In this document: one piece after another, positions 34,142 through 43,552 of the stretch
How positions within the stretch are numbered: position 1 is the stretch's first letter
How the letters are laid out: every line of letters starts with the position of its first letter
Assembly (NCBI GenBank): GCA_023313575.1
Contig: JAJTTP010000018.1
Coordinates: 558,001-622,000 of the forward strand
Direction: 5' to 3'
Length of the DNA: 64,000 nucleotides
DNA from: Eutypella sp. D-1
Lineage: Eukaryota > Ascomycota > Sordariomycetes > Xylariales > Diatrypaceae
Translations under genes and position numbers: made by a program
Notes under the pieces: generated by a model
The model's input: only the letters and a program-made list of their open reading frames with translations
Told to the model about the DNA's origin: nothing
The model's database searches: none

Positions 34142-34903
34142 CTAGAGTACCAGTCCAAGGACGCCCGCGACCGCGAGCGCCGCGGCCGCCATAAAGCCAG
34201 ACTCGCGCGGTGCGGCGGCAGGGGTGGGCGTGCTCGAGTCGGCGTTGCTGGTTGGGGTGCTGCCGCTGCCGTGCGTCATGGTCATGCCCATGTGGTCGGA
34301 CATGCTGTCATCAGTCGCGGTGCTGTGAGTAGCTTTGGCCGTGTCCGTGGCCATTGCACTATCCGTCGCCTTGGCGCTATCCATAGCCGTAGCCGTCGCG
34401 GAGGAGTTGGACCCCATGCCGCCCATGCCGCCCATACCCCCCATGCCCCCCGCCGCGCCGCCGTTCGTGCAGATAGGCACGGCCTGGGTGTATTGCTGGA
34501 GCTCGGTGCATGACGCGAGGGCCTTGTTGATGGTCTCACTGTTGGAGCTGTACCACTCCATCGCGGCCGACGTGTACGAGTTCCATTGCGATAAGTCGTC
34601 GCCCTTGAATTCAGGGGTCGCACAGGGGTCCACGTCGGCAGTCGCCGTCGCCAGCGTCGCCGCCTCCGTCAGGAGGAAGGCAGGTGGCTCCGGAAGCCCA
34701 CTGTATATCGGGAGCAGTCCCGAAATCGCGGTCTGGCACTTATCCGACAGTTCCGGCAACCCGGACATGTCGTCGCCGCCGCCTGCCCCCATCGCGCCCC
34801 CGGTCTGCCGCGCGCGGATCTCTGGGACGTGTCCCGATGCCGAGACTGAGCCTGCCAGGATGGCGGCGCCGAGGAGCGACTTCGCGGCGGTTGGGGCAAT
34901 CAT
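34142..34903 (-). CDS. Small secreted, probably GPI-anchored cell-surface protein
   Basis: Single exon, 253 residues. The N-terminus is a signal peptide (about residues 1-22), followed by EIRARQ, possibly a kexin-like processing site. The mature domain has four cysteines (56, 94, 132, 145), enough for two disulfides. A short GGM repeat (four units, about residues 152-164), a Ser/Thr/Ala-rich stalk likely to be O-glycosylated, and a hydrophobic C-terminus (about the last 17 residues) preceded by small residues fit a GPI-anchor signal. The pattern resembles fungal surface proteins sometimes annotated as infection-structure-specific, but I cannot confirm that from sequence and assign no function. 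Confidence 0.82.
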   Translation of the reverse strand: MIAPTAAKSLLGAAILAGSVSASGHVPEIRARQTGGAMGAGGGDDMSGLPELSDKCQTAISGLLPIYSGLPEPPAFLLTEAATLATATADVDPCATPEFKGDDLSQWNSYTSAAMEWYSSNSETINKALASCTELQQYTQAVPICTNGGAAGGMGGMGGMGGMGSNSSATATAMDSAKATDSAMATDTAKATHSTATDDSMSDHMGMTMTHGSGSTPTSNADSSTPTPAAAPRESGFMAAAALAVAGVLGLVL

Positions 34904-36029
34904 GTTGGATATGTCGGGAGGTGACTGGCTGGTATTTTAGGGGGTTGGAAGTGAAGCGACAGCAAGAATCAAAATAGTTCGGCGTTTCAGGTAATCAGGT
35001 TCGATCACGAATGTTTAGACAGGGCAGATGCTGGGTCGAAGATACGAAGGAAATACTTTGGCTCCCTGCGACAGCCCCATCCCGTTGTATTTATCAGACG
35101 GCGAAGTCGAGCAATCGGATTGTCCTCCCACACGAATGCTGCCGCTCACCAGGCTACGCTTTGCTACATTCTTGATATCGAGTGACGGCAATCGCCTGGC
35201 GGACCGTAATTTGCATGCCAGAAGGAGATGTTTGGATCGGTCGCAGGGCTGAGATGCGGTGACCTGTTGCCTGGTCGGCAGGTCGGTAATGGACGAGCAC
35301 GGCCACACAGGAATTAGATCGACATGTTTCAACGCCGGAATCTCCTTGTGGAATGCCCCTATGCTGAGGCCTGGAACTGGCAGAACAAGGCACTTGAGTG
35401 GGAGCCGGGGGGCCGAGGCAGGGGGCCAGGAAGGCGGATCACCCCTTCATGTCCTCTCATCTCGCATAGGACACACTTCCCGAGGATTGGCATGCAGTGT
35501 AACATTAATCTACGGTCGCAGTGTCTGTCGCTAGTGTGGTATTTACTCTAAATAACCCTGACTACTACGTTTGTTCCACAGCATTCCTAGATATTTATGT
35601 ACCCAGCAGATAGAGTCGATAAGATCCGTACTTGGGTAAAACAAGCGATTGTTGCGACGAGACGGCTGCACAACAATGAGGTCATTGTAGCATATTCAGG
35701 TGACGCCCAGAGGGGCCTCGCCCGAGAGCTTTTCGCCTCCAACCCGACGATTTCTAGCGCTTTATAATTCAGAAATAGAATCGAAGCCTGCGACGAGGAC
35801 TAGACGTTCAGAATGCTATCCCTAAACATTAAATCATAGAGAAATATTGAAGAACAAGTAATAAGATGTACTAGGTCCAAGGCCAAGAGAATAGCCCTTG
35901 CTAAATAGGGGTTAGGCTATTGCTTAGTCTTCCTCTTCCTATCGCCCTTATACACGGCGGATGGTGACTAAACGCTACGCAAGTTCTGGTTGGACGTATA
36001 GCCAATTGACGGTTGAGATCCTCTGAACA
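34904..36029. other. Intergenic region, no supported gene
   Basis: About 1.1 kb between the GPI-protein start and the stop of the first HET gene. The frames on both strands are short and unrecognised. Confidence 0.55.
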
Positions 36030-38584
36030 TCACGGGTGCCATGTCCCACGTTGCTGCTGGTTGTAGAGTCCCGCCTGTATGATATTGCTGACAGCCACTC
36101 TGGCTTCTAGTGGTTTAAGGGGTCTGCCCTTAGAATCAGTATCTGCTCCGAAGCGGCACTCGATCAATGGCGTCTCGATGTTTTCTGGGAATGCCGACAG
36201 AACGCATCCAATATAGCGGCAGTTCAGTCGCACCTCGGACGGTGCGGGATCTCTGTGGAGGCGTTGTCGAAGGGCCCATGCCTTGACACCCACGGCCCAC
36301 GGATTCATTCGAATCTGCCGACGCCCCGCCCCGTCGACCTCGCCTACTGGCATGACAAGCACACCTGGAGTGACCCTCCCAGTTCTCGTCTTCCCGCCAA
36401 CTTTGAGTATCAGGCACGTCTCCGGGGTGAATAAGGCTTCCTTGATACGGGAAAGCACTGCCGGGTGGGAACCGTGTAGGTGTAGCTTTTCCTCATCCTC
36501 CGCCGTCACGGGAAGAACCGAATAGCTTCCAAAAGCTTCCCCGCTTGTGTCTATTTTCAGTGTCCCGATTTCCAGCTGCAACATGTCCGCGTCGAATTCC
36601 AGCCTGGAATGGTAGTTCCCGCTGAGGTCGAAGACGGACGGCGGGCACCACGACCATGCCCCGTGGGAGCACATAGGCACCACGCTGTGGAATATGACGG
36701 TCCTCGGCACGTGAACAAAGTGGCACAGGATCTTCCGCGTGAGCTGAGGAATTGTCATAGAGGTGTCGATGTTCTTATCTTCGAGGACCATAAGACTGGC
36801 GATGACGACGCGATCCTTTTCCCAGGCTGTCGTCCGGGTGTATAGCATTTGTAAGAGTTCCCGGATATCCTTGATGTCGTTGCGCATGCTGCGGATAATA
36901 TGCGATGCGCACAGGTGGCCCATCAGCGGTACAGTTCCCTGGTTGCCGGCAAGTATGTCACCATCGAGGTCTTTGATGATAGGCTCGGCGATATTGGGGT
37001 CGGGGTTGCGGAACAGAACTTTCACGCGGTGGCGCCCCTTCGCGCGCGTCGCGACAAGTTCTGCCCCCGTCCATCCTCGCGTAAACCATGTGGACAATAC
37101 GACGGCAATAGCGGCCGCCCCACCATCAGACCACGGGATGTTGACCAGCTCCTGATCATGGATGACAGTGTACTCCGCATTAGCGAAGTTTTGGAGCATA
37201 ACGTTCAGGGCGTTTCGCCGCGACTGCTTCTCGGCCGGCACGCATACAGTGTCCCACCATATTCCGTCACATTGCAGAGACGTCGCGATCCGACTCCAGT
37301 ACCGTACGAGACATGTGTTGACCATTCCCTGCTTGTTCAAACCGATGCCTGTGCCATCTGCCCACACGTGGGAAATCGCAATGTACTTCTGGCCAGGCTG
37401 AATAACTTTAGGCCTTGATTTTCCTAATCTGAACGGGGTAATGTGCCAGGCCGTCGGGACCCAGGGGATTGGCCTCTGGGGGTTCTGGAACAGCCGGTCT
37501 AATTCCGCAACGGGGAACTCGAACAGCCCGCAGTTTCCGCTATTGGTACATTTATGAAGCTGACGTTTGTTAGTAGTGTCGTCGTGGGCCAGCACACAGA
37601 GCTGGTGCGTGCATTGAGAATGCTTGGCCGGCAGTCCCGGCGACGACCGATTGTATGGGATAGAATCCAGAATCCATAGCATGCTGGAATTGTCGCTGTC
37701 TCGTGCCAGAGCCAGATTCCATATCCGGTTCGGGCAGAGGTCTTGGTTTTGTATGATGTCAGATCCTGTGGTCTTTATTGCCTGGTGAATGGCCTCCTTC
37801 TCCCGAAAATCGTACAACACGCCCCACAGATATTTCTCATTATTGTCTCGTGCTATGGCCTGTACCGTAGAGTTATGTTCGAAAGTATATAAAACCATCC
37901 ATTCACAGACGTCCATGATCTCTATAATAATCTTCATGTCAGGCGGGCTAGGTTTCTGCTTGCCCTGAACATGAGAAAAGATGCGCGGGCGCAGGTCGAT
38001 GTCCATGAGTGACACAGGCGTTAGGTTGCCTTCGGCCCTGGTGACATGGTGAATACGAGATTCTAGGATATATCAGACGACGCAGCTTACATTCTCATAT
38101 TGTGTAGGTCTTTGTCGCCATCAATCTGGTCGATAAGATCCATCCAAGCCCGTTGCCAGCACGAAACCGAGGTGACTACAAACTCACGGAATGTATGCCA
38201 ACGACATGGAGGAATAGCTTTTCGACATTGGACCTTTATGCTCTCGCACCTAGGGTCTCTGCAGAACCTGAGGCCCACATCCACGAAGTACGCGTGGACA
38301 AAGGCTACAAGCTGATCCTTGATGGACAGTGTGTATGGAGGGCGTGGCTTTTCCACTTTTTTGCCATACGCTGCCGTGTTCATCACATTACTATTTGAAT
38401 AGAACCACCACCTGTTAGGACATGGATCCCTCCTGGCTGGTATGGAGAGGATGTTTTCGTTCATGGTAGGCGGTCGGGATAGCGGATGTTCGGTGTCTCG
38501 CATGACGAGATCGACAAGCCGTTGCTGGATATATTCCACCGACGGTGAATTCTCGTCTTCTCCATCGCGTAGTACGGACATCAT
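36030..38584 (-). CDS. HET-domain protein 1 (heterokaryon incompatibility-like)
   Basis: Two exons, 38091-38584 and 36030-38037, joined by a 53-bp intron (GTAAGC donor, CACCAG acceptor); 833 residues from the ATG at 38584. The HET signature starts at residue 383 (YIAISHVWADGTG) and continues with GIWWDTVCVP and a C-terminal block with WFTRGWTGAEL. These are the three conserved blocks of the domain, here with Asp-Thr in block 2. About 380 residues precede the domain, more than in classic HET-E types, with a Cys/His-containing stretch (QCTHQLCVLAHDD, KCTNSGNCGLFEF) that may bind metal. HET proteins trigger incompatibility cell death in many fungi; this assignment is by domain only. The start is uncertain: the frame reaches a good acceptor (TTGCAG) at 38609-38610, and a phase-matched donor at 38722 suggests a further upstream exon for which no ATG was found. 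Confidence 0.82.
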
Positions 38585-39239
38585 GATAGTCGGTATTTGG
38601 TCACAGGTCTGCAATTCAGCATGAGTTGACGTATTAAAAAAGGCAAGAGTATTGCACCCGAGGCCAGCAATGTGAAAGAGCCTTGAGATTGTTGCGCCAG
38701 AGGGTGTGAAAAGCAGTCATACCTTCAAAGCAGAAGCAGAAGCAGAAGCAGTGGTGCAATTTCGGACCTCAAGGAAAAGGCCTTTAGTCACGGCAAAGTC
38801 TCGATCCAGTAGTGACCTAGTACATACGAACCGGGCGAACAGCAGTCGAGGTCTTACTACAGTTACACAGCATAACGCCCTAGGCGTTATCCTTCGCCGC
38901 CAATCCAATGGATAAGCAGCATTGTCCTCATGCTAACGTGACGATACATCAACTGAGCTTCATCGAGCCTGACTCGTGCTATGAGGGGGCGGTGTGGCTT
39001 CGGTAATACGAAGAAGAAATCACGAACATGTTATGAACAATTTCTCGAAAGCATTCGAATATGTGCACTTTACTCCACTGTTTTGCTGGTGTATCTGCCC
39101 GGTGCTCAGTTTCATCCGGTAAAGCCTTTTCAGTAGAAGAACTGACTGCAGGAGAAGATGTTTCCAGGCAGGATTACTTAGGGTCACTTGTATCGCCAGA
39201 GGAAGCCTTGCCAGTGGCTGACTCTATTCCGACATCCTC
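38585..39239. other. Region between the two HET genes
   Basis: About 650 bases holding the promoter of HET gene 1 and the 3' flank of HET gene 2. A minus-strand open stretch (38723 to about 38935) ends in a GTATGA donor that fits the frame of HET gene 1 and may be an unrecognised 5' exon. Confidence 0.45.
38728..38751. repeat. AGCAGA repeat upstream of HET gene 1
   Basis: Four imperfect copies of a six-base unit (plus strand CAGAAG). If the possible upstream exon of the HET gene is real, they encode alternating Ala-Ser. Confidence 0.7.
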
Positions 39240-41006
39240 CTAGTTGATATTAGCAAATGTGCTAGGCAGTTCGGGATATTGCTCTAGCCTATAACTCACC
39301 TCCATGTTGATCTCCAGGATGTAGCATGGTCTGCCTTCTTTAGCCCCTGGCTTTATTGCAGCTGTAACCCTTACCACTCTCGAGGAGTTCGTACCTGGTA
39401 ATATCATTTCAGTGGAAGCCATAGAATCAGGGGGGCCTTCCAAGTCTAGATTCGTGACTATCCCCAACTTATTCTCGAGATGTTTCCACTCTGCAAATGA
39501 GCAGAGCCGCGTCCATGCTTGGGGCTGGGAGGAGTTTTCATCATGGTCGAGTCCACATATCAGATAGAAATGGTCTGTGGTGGCTATGTTGCCGCCTTCT
39601 CCCTGGCTGATTCTCCGAGCGCGTCCCGGAAAAACTTTCCAAGATCCTCTGAATGACTTTTCTCCCTGGGTAAGAAACTGCATGCGTGGAGCATCCCAGC
39701 GCGTACTTGAAGCAGCACGCTGGAATACCTGAAGCGCATCGTTCCAGTCGTGACTACGTGATCGCACTGCTATCGCGTGGTCCTGCGCCCGTCCAAGTTG
39801 AGTCTCTATCGAAGGTGATATCCTCTGAATAATGTAGACCTCTTGTTCTGTTTGAGTGCGGTAGCTTTGGCGGCCTCTGTGTGCATCCAGCTCGTTTGAC
39901 GACTGGCGAATATGTCGATCGTCGTACCTTGCGTAAAGAGATGGCCCAACCTTCCGCAGACTCAACATAGCGGGCTTGGACTTGGAGAACTGGCAGTTAA
40001 GAGGGATTCGGTATAGGCCGTGCAGATCATCAATCAGCAGCTCGACTTTCTGAAAATACAAGCCCTTGTTGGTTACTGAGAAGGCGTTGTTCCAATGAAC
40101 ATCCATGCCCGTGTTCTCGAGGTTACCACAAGTCATAAAATCTGCGGGGGATGAGGCTAATAGGTCGCAGTATGACTGTGATGGTCCGAGGGCATCATTT
40201 GTTGACTTAGGGGGGAAAGCGAAGATACTCAAGTCATTCGACGTCCTGATGATTTCTTCCTGGAGCCTGATAAAAGCTTTGGGCCCTTCTCCGTATAGCA
40301 TTGGCATGTTGACGTCAAGTATACCAAGGAGACAGTAGGCCATGTCTTCGGCCCGGGTTGTTTCCCGTTTCGCAGCCCAGGACATCCTGCGCGCAATTGC
40401 GACAGAACCGGCCAAGTCACTGTTGAGAAGGACCTCCTCATCTATCCGAGTAATGCTTGCGATTAACGCGGCCAAGGTAGTTTTTGAGCCTAGTGGATTC
40501 CAGCGAACGTCGAAAAACTCTATATGCCGCGGTGCTATGAGTTCCTGAAGGCACCACCCACGAGTAAACCATCGACAATCCCGGAAACACCGCTCATTAA
40601 AGGTACGCTGTGCCTCAAAATCCGAAAGAAAAACATAACAGACCTCAGCATTCTTATACCATCGATACATGGAGTTTATCGCTTCGCTGAGTTCGGAGCT
40701 GCTCGACTTGTCTATGCAGCAGGTGTCGATCCAGATGTAGGAAAGCCCATCGCTCTTAGCTTTCCGACAAGCTTTGACGATTTTCATGTACCCAGCCTTC
40801 TGTGTTACAGAGTGATGCAATTCCTTGCCCACAGTTATCATCTCCTGGAAGGAGATTTCCTCGTTGCCCCAGGTGTGTGATAAAATGGCATATCTCGGAA
40901 TACTGGCTTCCCAGAATGAGCGAAGGTGTAATGTGTCGGTGTCTATGAGTCTGAGGCCCATTGCTAGTCTCCCGTTACTTGAGTTACGTTGTTTAAAGAC
41001 CGCCAT
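39240..41006 (-). CDS. HET-domain protein 2 (HET-E/vegetative-incompatibility type)
   Basis: Single exon, 588 residues if the ATG at 41006 is used. The family usually begins M-R-L-I-D-T, and MGLRLIDTDTLHL starts at the internal ATG at 40961, so that may be the true start (573 residues). The N-terminal domain has all HET blocks: YAILSHTWG (39-47), YIWIDTCCIDK with the following MYRWYKNAEVCYVFLSD, and FTRGWCLQELIAP. RAEDMAYCLLGILDVNMPMLYGEG follows, the conserved module after HET in this group. No NACHT, ankyrin or WD repeats follow; the remaining ~300 residues are unassigned. A TATAAAA at 41045-41051 (minus) is 39-45 bases before the upper ATG and about 85-90 before the lower. Its role is likely in non-self recognition or death signalling. 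Confidence 0.9.
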   Translation of the reverse strand: MAVFKQRNSSNGRLAMGLRLIDTDTLHLRSFWEASIPRYAILSHTWGNEEISFQEMITVGKELHHSVTQKAGYMKIVKACRKAKSDGLSYIWIDTCCIDKSSSSELSEAINSMYRWYKNAEVCYVFLSDFEAQRTFNERCFRDCRWFTRGWCLQELIAPRHIEFFDVRWNPLGSKTTLAALIASITRIDEEVLLNSDLAGSVAIARRMSWAAKRETTRAEDMAYCLLGILDVNMPMLYGEGPKAFIRLQEEIIRTSNDLSIFAFPPKSTNDALGPSQSYCDLLASSPADFMTCGNLENTGMDVHWNNAFSVTNKGLYFQKVELLIDDLHGLYRIPLNCQFSKSKPAMLSLRKVGPSLYARYDDRHIRQSSNELDAHRGRQSYRTQTEQEVYIIQRISPSIETQLGRAQDHAIAVRSRSHDWNDALQVFQRAASSTRWDAPRMQFLTQGEKSFRGSWKVFPGRARRISQGEGGNIATTDHFYLICGLDHDENSSQPQAWTRLCSFAEWKHLENKLGIVTNLDLEGPPDSMASTEMILPGTNSSRVVRVTAAIKPGAKEGRPCYILEINMEVSYRLEQYPELPSTFANIN

Positions 41007-41044
41007 TCACTTCAGCAGAGAAAGGGCTTCGGAGCAGATGATGA

Positions 41045-41051
41045 TTTTATA
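41045..41051 (-). promoter_or_regulatory. TATA-box candidate of HET gene 2
   Basis: TATAAAA on the minus strand, 39-45 bases upstream of the ATG at 41006 and about 85-90 bases upstream of the family-typical ATG at 40961. If it is functional, the spacing favours the lower start, because transcription would begin close to or after the upper ATG. Confidence 0.4.
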
Positions 41052-42510
41052 TCATCTGGAGCTGATTATTTACAGGGCCTAGTGCTTAAGTGAGAGTTAT
41101 TTCAGGGCACGTTGAGGCTGAAACCAAGCTCGTACTTACCACTTATCTGACTGTAAGCCCTCCTCCAAGTGACGGGTATGCCTTATAATCCTTGTTCTTA
41201 CTTCGCCGTGGGCCCATACTAAAATCAATTGCCCTTCTCTCTATTGGGAGTTTATACGCCGAATTTAATGCTGCACCTAAATGCGGGCCAACTACCTAGC
41301 CACACGTTGGCCCCTCCCCCATCCCCAACAATCAATCAACTAGCATGTTTATCGCGTTCTATTGATTGAAGACAATGAGGGGTTGCTACTTGGATAGTAG
41401 AAATATCAATTCGTCTAAAGAGAGGGAGAATATCGTATGCTTACTACACACAGATGATAGTTGTGATATCAGCGTGCAGCCATGCTTGGGTGGTCGTTGC
41501 ACCACAGCAGACCATATCCAAAGGGACGGAACGTCCCACACAACACTGAGTAAATGACATCTCAATTTGTCAGTGGAGCCGTGCTGACTTCCATTGGACA
41601 GTCCCTGCTTAACGGATAAGGGATCGGTTTTCCACAATGGGAGTGCATAGCAGCGATATCACTCGTCACGACAATCATCATATTCATGACGAAAGCTCGA
41701 AATACGTACTTAAATGTTCGGGATATACGAAGTACAGCCTTTCGTTGACTTTCATTAGCTTTCGTTCTCGTCTCCCTACATATCGTTTCCCGACAGACCG
41801 GTCCTGGGCGCTTCGTAGAGGGCGGGAAGGGTAAACACGAGAGTGTGATGCTTGTACTACATGCATCCATGTGGGCGATATTCATTCCGTCGGAGTTAAA
41901 TTTCAACAGTGCACATGAGCTGGTCATTAGTACACGACGCGCGGCGTAGACGACCTGAACCACCCCTGAGCGCCTCACAACAGAAGAATATCACCAATCA
42001 GACATCAGAACCGGCTAGTGCTCACAGCACCAATGAGCAAACTTTTCCCATCACACCTGAATAGCAACTAACGTCCGTCATTTATGACTGCTATGCATGG
42101 CTCTAGTGAGACTAATGCACTGATCATACGCCTCGTATTAGGCGGTCTTGAGTTAATATAATAATTGCGAACTAAAGCACGCCGTAGGTCAACGTTAAAA
42201 CAAGACGAGCATGTATTCGGGGTAACAAAATGTGTTGCCAATGGTATCTGTATAGTAATACATGTGTTGATGCGTGTCCCGGGCCCTTCAATGTCTTATT
42301 GAATTGATGTCTAAAGCCAGACAACCGAACAGCCAACCGCTGTCACCCAATCAATACCGAGACCCGCATGCCCCCCAAACCTCCTCGATTGGCTGTCGCC
42401 AACGTCCAAAACGCCACTAGGTTGTTTGACCATAAAGAAGTAGAAGTATATACAGACGAAGAAGAAGAAAGTGAAAAAGGCTGCAGGAGGCACGAGTGTC
42501 AGGAGTGAGT
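41052..42510. other. Intergenic region, no supported gene
   Basis: About 1.5 kb between the HET genes and the GH16 gene. Minus frames at 41562-41978 and nearby show no family resemblance. Confidence 0.55.
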
Positions 42511-43552
42511 TTAAGTGGTCCATGCGGCCACGTACTCAATCTCCATGCCGACTTGCTCGCCATCCAGGGTGTTTTCGTCGGGGGTCGGTTGGCCGCCGTT
42601 GATACCGTCAGCATAGCCGCCGCCGACGGCGACGTTAAGCAGGATCAGCTTGCCGCTTTCGGTCAGGGCTTGCCAGACCTGCTCGCTGCCAGCAAAATCC
42701 GATGGGCCAACGCTCCAGGTTTGTTGCCGGTCGACGTAGAAGTTGAGGCTCTGTTGCTGCCAGTCCTCGTTGGAGCGATCGATTTCGGCCGCGACTGTAT
42801 GCCACTCGCCCCGCGAAAAGGGAACCTTGGTGGGAATGCCGATGCCGTTGAACTCGTTACAGATGCCTCCTGGCGCTACGTCACAGTGCACCGTGTGGGC
42901 AATCTCGCTTTGCCCGTTGGCCGTCTCCATGATGTCGATCTCGCCGATGGACGGCCAGAGGTCGTAGTTGTTTCTGAAGTCCACCCCCATCATCCAGAAA
43001 GCGGGCCAGACTGTAACATTGTGAGTTAAATGCTCTCACATCTCAAGATGGCATGTGTGGCACTGGGAGCTACTTACTTCCCATCTGCTTACTCTCCTCC
43101 AACCCAGAAGTACCAATCTTGATATTTGCCTCGACATAGAGCTTTCCGCCAACTGGGGCAATGACGTTGACGTTCTCCGTGGTCTCTATCCGTGCAGAGG
43201 TCCACTGGTCACCGTTCTTCCTCGGCGTGATTGCCAGGTTGCCGTTCGAGTTGACATTGATGTTCTGCACATCGTCGGTATAGGTCTGCTTCTCGCCCGT
43301 ACCCCAGTTCTCGGGACCGCCGGGGTACGAAGTTCCAAGATCATACTGCCAGTTGATCGTGTCAAGAGTACCACTCGAGAAATCGTCCAGGAACGCCACT
43401 TGGGTGTAGCCAGGCGGCGGCTCGGTACTGTTATTCCCCCGGATGCGGATGGAGTGGCCGAAGCGGTGCGCGTGCCGAGTCCTGTGCGACGAGTGCGCAC
43501 AGGCGACGCCTGTGAAGACGGCAAGAGTAGAAAGGAGTGTTGGCTTGACCAT
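42511..43552 (-). CDS. Secreted GH16 glycoside hydrolase, endo-1,3(4)-beta-glucanase-like
   Basis: Two exons, 43078-43552 and 42511-43010 (67-bp intron); 324 residues. A signal peptide (MVKPTLLSTLAVFTGVACA) opens the protein, followed by a His/Arg-rich segment to about residue 40 that may be a propeptide. The GH16 catalytic strand GEIDIMETANGQ has Glu182, Asp184 and Glu187 in the E-x-D-x-x-E order of nucleophile and acid/base. WPAFWMMG, just after the intron, and the final strands (LILLNVAVGGGYADG) also match. The enzyme should cut mixed-linkage or 1,3-beta-glucans outside the cell, for wall remodelling or nutrition. No carbohydrate-binding module or GPI signal follows. Confidence 0.92.

Noticed and set aside
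27530..34903. Possible secondary-metabolite cluster (FAD monooxygenase and acetyltransferases)
   Set aside because: No backbone enzyme such as a PKS, NRPS or terpene synthase is present, and the genes face different ways with ordinary spacing.
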